This document shows positions 57,070 through 64,000 of a stretch of DNA of 64,000 bases, piece by piece. The DNA is from Diaporthe sp. PMI_573 (taxonomy: Eukaryota > Ascomycota > Sordariomycetes > Diaporthales > Diaporthaceae). The stretch's first letter is position 1. Each line of letters begins with the position of its first letter. The stretch is from assembly GCA_021399435.1 (NCBI GenBank), contig JAJTUP010000003.1:496001-560000 (forward strand). Direction: 5' to 3'. The position numbers and the translations under genes are program-made. The notes under the pieces were generated by a model. The model was given only the letters and a program-made list of their open reading frames with translations. It had not been told where the DNA came from and did not search any database.

Positions 57070-60000
57070 ATGGCTTGGGACCACCTGTCCATCACCAAGC
57101 CACACTTGGTGTATATCATCCTCGGTGGCTTCACCAGCTTGTTCATGCTCTGCTCTTCGGTCATCAAGGAGCGCGCATATATCGGTGAGGCAACCGTCGC
57201 CACCCTCTGCGGAATCATATTCGGGCCTCATGCTGCCGATCTCATAAACCCCATGTCATGGGGCAGCACCGACATCGTCACCATCGAGTTCTCCCGGATC
57301 GTCTTGGTCGTGCAGTGTTTCGCCGTCGGCGTCGAATTGCCCAAGTTCTACATGGAGAGGCACTGGAAATCCGTCGTCTTCCTCCTCGTCCCGGTCATGA
57401 CCTTCGGGTGGCTCATTACCAGCCTGTTTGTCTGGTGGATGGTCCCCACGCTGAACTGGCTCGAGAGTCTGGTCGTCGCGGCCTGTGTGACCGCTACCGA
57501 TCCCGTCCTTGCGTCCTCGGTCGTTGGTAAGGGCAAGTTCGCTAAGCGCGTGCCCAAGCATTTGCGAGACCTGCTTTCCGCCGAGTCGGGCTGCAACGAC
57601 GGCATGGCCTTCCCATTCGTCTACCTCTCCCTCTACCTGATCCAGGACAATCTCAACGCCAAGGATGTCACCTTCCACTGGATCGTGTACACTATCCTCT
57701 ACGAGTGTGTCTTCGGCGCAGTGTACGGCTTCCTGATTGGCTATTTCGCTCGGCATGGCATCAAGTACGCCGAGAAGCACGACCTGATCGACAGAGAGAG
57801 TTTCCTTGTCTTCTACTTTGTGCTGGCCCTGTGGTGCGCCGGATCTGGTAGTATCCTCGGGGTCGACGATCTCTTGGTCGGCTTTGCGTGCGGCGTGGGA
57901 TTCTCCAACGACGGTTGGTTTACGAACAAGACCGAGGAGTCCCACGTATCCAACGTCATCGACTTGCTCATCAACCTGGCATACTTCGTCTACTTTGGCA
58001 CCATCATCCCCTGGGAGCAATATAACAGCGCGGCCTTGGGCTTGACGCCGTGGAGGCTCGTCGTCATAGCAGTATTTGTCATTTTCTTCCGCCGCATCCC
58101 TATCATGATGGCGCTGAAGCCGTTGATACCAGACATAAAAACCTGGCGCGAGGCCTTGTTTGCCGGCCATTTCGGCCCCATCGGAGTCGGCGCAATCTTC
58201 ATCGCCATCCTTGCACGTGGAGAGCTGGAACACGACGAGCCCGTCCCTCTATCTGATGTGCCAACCGATCCGACCACTCCGCATTTCTACCTACTCACTC
58301 TCGTGTGGCCGATAGTTACATTTATGGTCATTTCGTCCATCATAGTTCATGGCTCGTCCATAGCCGTCTTCACCCTGGGCAAGCGTATCAACACCTTGAC
58401 CATTACCATGTCGTACACAACGGCTCCAGAGGATGGTCCATCTTGGATGAACAGGCTGCCTAGGATATCGTCCCAATCCAAGTCGCAGGCCAGGACCATG
58501 TCCGACACTGAAGGCGATGAGCTCAAGATGCCCGACTATCCTCCAGGGACCTTGCCTCCCATCGGATATCCTGGCAACTTCTTGAGGCGCCAAAAGGAGG
58601 AAGATCAGCCGAGTCGACAGGGGAGCCGCACATCATCTCTTGCAGCGCGCAGACGTAGAAAGAAGTGGGATGACGGCATCGGGCCCGGCGGTCCCGTGAG
58701 CCAGTCCGCAATCTTCCCACAACGAAGAAGCCAAAGCGAACAGACATCGACCACTCTGCGTGACAGCCACTCGCCACATGATCCAGATAAGGAGACTCCC
58801 ACAGCTTCTCGAAGGGGCTCAACTATGGAGGATCCCGAGAAACGTGCTGCTATACAAAGGGCCGAGGATGAAGCCGAGGAGGAATTGGAGAGAGAGGCCG
58901 AACAAGAGGAAGCAGAACGCGTACGCTCGGGAGAAGCAGGTGGTTCTAACCGTGTGCAATCTGAGATTGAGATCTACGACGAAGGTGATCACATCATTGT
59001 CGAGAACCGCGACGGTGACGTGATCGCTGTCGAGGCCCCCATCGAGGAGGAATACAAGGAGCATAAGGTACAAGACCTGAAAGAGAAGCTGGAGAAGGAG
59101 GCGGGGCCGTCTCAGTGGACCTACGACGGGCTGAAGAAGAGACTCGGTCACTGGCGCGACGAGGAGGTGCAGAAGCGAAAAGATAAGCAGAAGGATGAGC
59201 GCCGCCACGAGCCAGCCCGCGCGTACCAGTTCGGCAACACCATCATCGTCGAGGACGAGGACGGCGAGGTCGTCAAGAAGTACGAGCTACCATCCCAGAA
59301 GGCGGAGGGCAGCGGCGCCATGAGCCAGGGGCTCAAGTACATGGGCATGGGAAGCCTGATCAAGGGTACCCCGAAGCCAGAGGCAGCAGCCGAAGCGTCC
59401 AGCGCCGCAACCCCCGAAGCGTCCCAGGGCAGGGCCAGGTCAGACAGCAAGCCCGGCGTAAGCCGCCGGCCGACGTGGGTCGAGGCCCTCGGAGGGCAAG
59501 GCCGCGAGGCGCAGAAGGAGAAGAAGAAGAACGTGGCCGAGCAGGAGCAGGAGGACGACCGCCACATCCGGTTCACGATCGACGGCGTGGGCCAGCGCAT
59601 GACCAAGGAGAACTTCATGGCCGAGATGCGCAAGCTGGACAAGAGCACGCGGAAGGAGGTCATCGAGCAGTCCACGGCCTCGGAGCGCGTCAAGACGCTC
59701 GCGAAGCAGGAGGCCGCCACGCCAGGCACGGCAGAGGCCAAGTCCGCCCGCGGCAAGACCATCAGCTCCCCGCAGCCGATGGCCGGCAGCAGCTCGGCCA
59801 ACCCGGGCAGCTCCAAGCAGAAGGCGCCCGCGGCGCAGCCACCCGCCATGGCCGGCGGGCTCCCCGCCGACTCACCAGACAACACGTCGCGCGAGAGCCT
59901 ATCCAAGGCAAAGGGCCGCGCCTCCCCGCCCGGCTCGTCCTCCTCCGGAAACGTGTCGCCCGGGGACACGCAGTCGCAGCGGCGGCACAGCGAGGACGCG

Positions 60001-60258
60001 CCTTCCCACAACGAGCCCGAGACGGCCGTCGAGCGGCGCCGCAGGCTCGCGGTACTGAAGGGGCTCGGCGGCGGCGACGGTGACGACGACGAAGAGGGCG
60101 AGGCTGCCGAGACACCTGCCGAGAGGCGCCGCAGGGAGGCGGCGCTCGGGGCGGGCAGCGATGAGGAGGAGGAGGACAGCGATGATGACGATACGCCCCG
60201 GGTTCCCCCTGCCAGGCGAGGCATCAGGTTTGCCGAGCCGGAGAGAGGGCGCAAGTAA
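57070..60258 (+). CDS. NHA1: plasma-membrane Na+/H+ antiporter Nha1
   Basis: 1062 aa, intronless. Residues 1 to about 450 form the CPA1-type transport domain with about 12 membrane spans. It starts AWDHLSITKPHLVYIILGGF, then IGEATVATLCGIIFGPHAA. The conserved ACVTATDPVLASSVVGKGKF and SAESGCNDGMAFPFVYLSLY segments carry the ion-binding Asp pair (TDP and ND). HFGPIGVGAIFIAILARGEL follows. The C-terminal about 600 residues are cytosolic, Glu/Lys/Ser/Pro-rich and coiled-coil-like (EEELEREAEQEEAERVRSGE), containing IEIYDEGDHIIVENRDGDVI and later GNTIIVEDEDGEVVKKYEL. These paired blocks are typical of fungal Nha1 tails. The tail regulates activity, salt tolerance and cell-cycle response in yeast. 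The protein exports Na+ and K+ in exchange for H+. Confidence 0.95.
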   Translation: MAWDHLSITKPHLVYIILGGFTSLFMLCSSVIKERAYIGEATVATLCGIIFGPHAADLINPMSWGSTDIVTIEFSRIVLVVQCFAVGVELPKFYMERHWKSVVFLLVPVMTFGWLITSLFVWWMVPTLNWLESLVVAACVTATDPVLASSVVGKGKFAKRVPKHLRDLLSAESGCNDGMAFPFVYLSLYLIQDNLNAKDVTFHWIVYTILYECVFGAVYGFLIGYFARHGIKYAEKHDLIDRESFLVFYFVLALWCAGSGSILGVDDLLVGFACGVGFSNDGWFTNKTEESHVSNVIDLLINLAYFVYFGTIIPWEQYNSAALGLTPWRLVVIAVFVIFFRRIPIMMALKPLIPDIKTWREALFAGHFGPIGVGAIFIAILARGELEHDEPVPLSDVPTDPTTPHFYLLTLVWPIVTFMVISSIIVHGSSIAVFTLGKRINTLTITMSYTTAPEDGPSWMNRLPRISSQSKSQARTMSDTEGDELKMPDYPPGTLPPIGYPGNFLRRQKEEDQPSRQGSRTSSLAARRRRKKWDDGIGPGGPVSQSAIFPQRRSQSEQTSTTLRDSHSPHDPDKETPTASRRGSTMEDPEKRAAIQRAEDEAEEELEREAEQEEAERVRSGEAGGSNRVQSEIEIYDEGDHIIVENRDGDVIAVEAPIEEEYKEHKVQDLKEKLEKEAGPSQWTYDGLKKRLGHWRDEEVQKRKDKQKDERRHEPARAYQFGNTIIVEDEDGEVVKKYELPSQKAEGSGAMSQGLKYMGMGSLIKGTPKPEAAAEASSAATPEASQGRARSDSKPGVSRRPTWVEALGGQGREAQKEKKKNVAEQEQEDDRHIRFTIDGVGQRMTKENFMAEMRKLDKSTRKEVIEQSTASERVKTLAKQEAATPGTAEAKSARGKTISSPQPMAGSSSANPGSSKQKAPAAQPPAMAGGLPADSPDNTSRESLSKAKGRASPPGSSSSGNVSPGDTQSQRRHSEDAPSHNEPETAVERRRRLAVLKGLGGGDGDDDEEGEAAETPAERRRREAALGAGSDEEEEDSDDDDTPRVPPARRGIRFAEPERGRK

Positions 60259-61635
60259 AACACCTGCGCGTGAGAAACCCTCGGGGTGTTGTTTGTGCGT
60301 GGCTGCCCCCACCCTCCTTGTCCAGGTCTTTGGGGATGCCTGTTATTGTGTGTTTATGTCTTGGCCCCCGGCCTTGAGGCTCGATGTGTGCGCTCGTTGA
60401 GTCTTCCTCCTGTTGGGGCCTGTTCATTGCATAGCGACGGGGATTCATGATGGCTTGCTTTCTTCTTTAGACGTCGACTGAGTACTTCTTCGGCTGTAGC
60501 AATAACTACTTTTTATTATAGGCATGAGCTTGGAACGGGCATGAGTTTGGATGTCTATGAGCCCCTTTTACGCATAGTTAATATATTTTAAAGTCTAGAC
60601 TGATCCTCCGATGCTGTCTTGACTTGCCTCCGTTTCAGGTGGGTTTTCTCCTTTTGGCGTCTGCGTCTACATGACAGAAAGTGAGGTGGTTGATTGGGAC
60701 AGCACACCTGTTCTCTATGGCCTTCCAAGTAATGGGTTCCAGCAACGCTTTAGGTTATTTACAATAATGAGATCGAGGCGAGAAGCGATCCTCTGTATCT
60801 CTCCATGCCATGGAATCGTCCATTTCATGTCGAAAGCTGTCGCAGGAAGCTAGTTGGTCCTATGGGCGAATTTCTCTCTCCATGCTGACAGTCCTGGCTT
60901 TTATACAGACACTCGGGGCTCGCATCTCTATAGACACTTGCCTGTAACAGCTTTCCATGCTCAGCAATAATCTATGAAGTTCCATAGTCCTCAGAATTCA
61001 CTTTTTCACAAGATTTTCACTATTCTCTACGCTAAATATTCTCTGTCTCTGGGCTGGACAAGATGAGTGCCTTGTGGGTGTGGAATTTGAAAGCCGCCGT
61101 CACTAAGTTTGATGCCCCCGTGGACATTGTCGTCGCTGCCTTGCTTAGTCGTCGACGACATCATAGGCGACATCATCTTTTTTTACTAGCAGCTGACCTA
61201 CTAGCATGAACCAAAGTGAAAACAGCAACTCCAAGCGATGCGTCTTGAACACCAAAAGTTCGTCACCATCCACACCATCCTCTTCGTGGTGATACACACA
61301 CGCCCCAGTCGTGTCCTTAGTGCTCCAACTTTTGGGTCTGATGGCCCGTGCGCAACCTTGGAATGGATTTTAGTTTACGCCACCGCCGCTGGCAGCAGCT
61401 CTTTCGGCAGCGAGAACCTGAACCTCACCAACCCTCACTTGCGGAGCAATACACGTTCCCACTCAACTTCAAGTTTCCGATCGCCGACGGTCTCTTCAGA
61501 CAGGTTCCTGCGGCTCAGAACACGGTCCCGCAGCAAGCGAATCCCCCGTGCAAGCCAAGTTTCGTCGACGTCAAGACCGACGACGCCGACTCAGACTGGG
61601 ACTTTATCGACGACGTTTTCGACGCCGAAGCCAAG
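60259..61635. promoter_or_regulatory. NHA1 3' region and TOM22 upstream region
   Basis: No separate gene is supported. From 61348 the frame is open into TOM22 for 96 codons before its accepted start; see the finding. Confidence 0.4.
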
Positions 61636-62369
61636 ATGGTGCAGCTAGTCGAGGTTGAGGACGAGCACTTCCAGCACGCCCAGGAGGGCCCTGTTGAGGA
61701 TGATGGCGACTTCACAGATACTGGTACGTCTAAATTGTGTCTTGTTTTCCGTCCCCAGCCCTTCATCACGTTCGCCTGCCTGCGTTTGCGCGCCGTGCGC
61801 TTGTGACGCAATCGGTCAAAAAATTGAAAGCATCACCATCGCCGGTCGCACCCTCAGCAGCTGCCCCCCCCCCAGGACAACCCCACCAGCACTTTTCAAT
61901 TGCCCAGAACATTTGCCCTCCCCCGAACCTTCGTCTCCCCGCCCCAGGCTAACCTCCCACCTTTTGCACGAAAACAGACTCGGAAATCTCAAACGACTCC
62001 GACTACGACCCGGCGCAAGAGTCCCTCGCCGAGCGGATCTCTGCCCTGCGCGACATCATCCCGCCGACCACGCGCTCCTGGTTCTGGGAGAAGTACCAGG
62101 CCACCCACCGCGTCGTCAAGGGCGTCATCTTCTTCGCCGGCCGCTCCATGTGGTCCATCTCCGTCTCCGCACTGCTGATCGGCGTGCCCTTTGCCCTGTG
62201 CTGGGCCGAGGAGCAGCAGGTCATCGCCATGGAGCAGGAGGCCCGCATGCGCGAGATGGGCGCTGATGTGCTCACTGCCGGTGGCGGCGAGGGCGGCAGC
62301 ACCGCAGACCTCGTCGGCCAGCACCTGGGCAAGGAGGGAGGTGTTGAGGTCAAGGCTCCTGGACTCTGA
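61636..62369 (+). CDS. TOM22: mitochondrial import receptor subunit Tom22
   Basis: Exons 61636-61723 and 61978-62369 encode 159 aa, near the family's usual 150. The 254-bp intron (GTACGT...AAACAG) is the longest in the window. The acidic cytosolic receptor part is MVQLVEVEDEHFQHAQEG, then EDDGDFTDTDSEISNDSDYD. The conserved PAQESLAERISALRDIIPP precedes the membrane anchor, in RVVKGVIFFAGRSMWSISVS then ALLIGVPFALCW. The intermembrane-space tail has EEQQVIAMEQEARMREMGAD. Tom22 binds presequences, links Tom20 to Tom40 and organises the TOM complex in the outer membrane. The start chosen matches the family beginning MVQLxEVEDEHF. Confidence 0.95.
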
Positions 62370-63431
62370 GCGGTTTTACGACTGCTTTTTCCTTTACTTA
62401 CTGAGCGAGCGGGGAAGACGACAGGAAAAATTCAGGCAACTGAGAGAGGCCTGCTGTGGTGAGCCCTCAGGGAGGAAAGGTTTGCATCATCGCACTGTAC
62501 AAAAAAAAACATCTTCGGCAAGGGTCCAGGGAACGAACGGATGGATCGTTTCCTCACTTACCACTGTCAAAACGACTTGCATCTGAGAGCACACTTTCAT
62601 GAACGAGTGGTGGCGGCGAGGAATGAATTGTCTCGCTGCAAACGGACGAGAACCACAACGCGAGATGCCAGGCGAGACGTTTCAACGAATGCGTGTACAT
62701 TAGCTCAGACCTGCTCTGCACAGCAACCAGGCAAGGTTTCAAAACGGGGCGGCTTTTGGAATTCTCATCTCTCCCAAGACGGGGCTGCGAGAGGGTTCTC
62801 GTGTTACATAGCCTTTCTTCTATTTCCTCTTGTCTTGCATGGACACGCCTCAGCTGGCTCGGAGTACCGGCTGAAGGTAAATTGACAACGGGGAATTGAA
62901 TCATGATTGAACAAAAACTTTGACCAATGTGATCATTTCACGCTGACTTTCGAGCAACACCGTGACATGTGATTTTGGCGCTCCTCAAAGACGTGAGACT
63001 CGTGTTTCTCGTGCCACGAAAGCCAGGACATTCTTCACATGCGTCTGTCTATGGTCGAAATCGCCTTTGAAACATCTTCCATTTGATTTTGAGTCCTTAA
63101 ATGAATCACTCAAAGTAATGCTTGGTTTTTATTGTATAAACCTGGGGAGTAAGCCTCTCCTTAGTCTTCGTATACGTCACACATTAACCACGGACACAAC
63201 GCGAGGAAGGGAGGAGAAATATTGGGCATGTGACACGTATAACTTCATTCTCTACAACGCCGTTCGATGTGCTGTTCGGGTTCTTCTAAAATAAGGGAAA
63301 GCTAGCCTGCAAGAGGACTGAGTAGGGGGTATTTTGTTTTGCATAGCAACGTCATCAAAAGAAAGAAAACAAGTCCAGCGAAGCTTCCGACATTCTCCTT
63401 TTTATCTTTCCATTGTCGAAAAGGGCTTCAA
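62370..63431. other. convergent intergenic region TOM22 / fzo1
   Basis: 3' ends of both genes. Frames of 110-131 codons on both strands have no motif. Confidence 0.45.
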
Positions 63432-64000
63432 TCATTGCCCACCGAGAGGGTGGTTGTCCAGGTCGACGGCCTCGACCGTCGACCGCTGCTGCGCGCTGTC
63501 CCGCGTGAGGTTGGTGAAGTACTTGAGCGCGTCGCTGCTCTCCTTCTTGACCTTGAGCGTCTCCTCGCGCTTCTTGCCGAGCTGCTCCACCGACCGCTGG
63601 AGGTTGAAGACGACGTGGTCCTTGGGCGTGTGCAGCACCTTGCGCACGGAGCCGGATATGCGGTTGGCGTTGCTGTGCGCGTACTCTATCGCCTCCAGTT
63701 GGGCCGAGATCTTGTTGGAGAGGCGGTGGGGTAGGGAATGGGGGATTTGGCTGAGGACGTAGTAGCCAGCTGCGAGGGCTGTGAGGTTTGTTAGTTTCAG
63801 TTCCATGACATTTACCGGGGGAGAATTCACGTACCAGCAACAACCACGCCAGGAATGACCATCCTGCGGAGGTTGTCGTTGCCCATCACGCGGGCTACGC
63901 TCAAGGCGTGGTTCATCCAGCCAGCACCACCGATCATCTGGCTGCCAACTGCTGTGGCCACCGTCAGAGCCATGCCCGTTCCAGCCACCTTCTCTTGACG
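63432..64000 (-). CDS. fzo1: mitofusin Fzo1, C-terminal part (cut by window end)
   Basis: The last two exons are 64000-63835 (continues beyond the window) and 63778-63432, separated by a 56-bp intron (GTACGT...CTCACAG). 170 residues are visible. Before the intron: VATAVGSQMIGGAGWMNHAL, then NDNLRRMVIPGVVVA. After it: ALAAGYYVLSQIPHSLPHRL, then a long heptad-rich helix (KISAQLEAIEYAHSNANRIS, SVRKVLHTPKDHVV, QRSVEQLGKKREETLKVKKE) ending with STVEAVDLDNHPLGGQ. The membrane hairpin followed by the HR2-type coiled coil fits the fungal outer-membrane fusion GTPase. The GTPase domain should lie beyond position 64000. The assignment rests on the C-terminal part only. Confidence 0.78.
   Translation of the reverse strand, partial: SREGGWNGHGSDGGHSSWQPDDRWCWLDEPRLERSPRDGQRQPPQDGHSWRGCCWYVNSPPVNVMELKLTNLTALAAGYYVLSQIPHSLPHRLSNKISAQLEAIEYAHSNANRISGSVRKVLHTPKDHVVFNLQRSVEQLGKKREETLKVKKESSDALKYFTNLTRDSAQQRSTVEAVDLDNHPLGGQ

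Overview
The window is nuclear DNA of a filamentous ascomycete, most likely a Sordariomycete. Genes carry short introns (about 50-250 bp, mostly GTRNGT...YAG). There are two HET-domain incompatibility genes, an ADE5,7-type bifunctional purine gene, a Tup1/RCO-1 corepressor, a fungal Nha1 antiporter and a fungal mitofusin. All calls come from reading the sequence; no database search was run.

Layout. (1) 0.5-6 kb: two HET-domain genes, one intronless on + and one with three exons on -. (2) 7.5-14.2 kb: conserved genes, GARS-AIRS (-), the RNase MRP subunit Rmp1 (+) and the Tup1-type corepressor (-, four exons). (3) 14.2-33.6 kb: a gene-poor accessory block. It holds a 67-residue, eight-cysteine secreted protein gene, a decayed polyketide-synthase ketoreductase fragment, an alpha/beta hydrolase, a UstYa/DUF3328-family gene with both HxxHC motifs, and 2.4 kb away, divergently oriented, a secreted tandem-repeat protein. 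(4) 33.7-64 kb: a dense conserved block with ERG3, a cysteine-rich/coiled-coil orphan, a small membrane protein, RPL28, cytosolic malate dehydrogenase, TRAPP subunit Trs33, an ADAL-type deaminase, EDC3, a mucin-like single-pass membrane protein, PIF1 helicase, Nha1, TOM22 and the 3' part of the mitofusin fzo1, cut by the window edge.

The most interesting part is 25.2-29.6 kb. The repeat protein (304 aa) has a signal peptide and nine copies of a cationic HHQGKKGKKAKAANN module, separated mostly by acidic spacers (RDVEEIETREP type). The module is identical between copies while the DNA differs at synonymous sites, so the peptide itself appears to be under selection. UstYa-family oxidases act on repeat-containing, Kex2-processed peptide precursors in the ustiloxin/asperipin/phomopsin RiPP pathways. 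The pairing here may therefore be an undescribed fungal RiPP or cationic-peptide system. The modules lack the aromatic residue of known cores and mostly have KK rather than KR sites, so the link is inference.

Exon boundaries given below were worked out by hand from splice signals and reading frame; every multi-exon model closes in frame.
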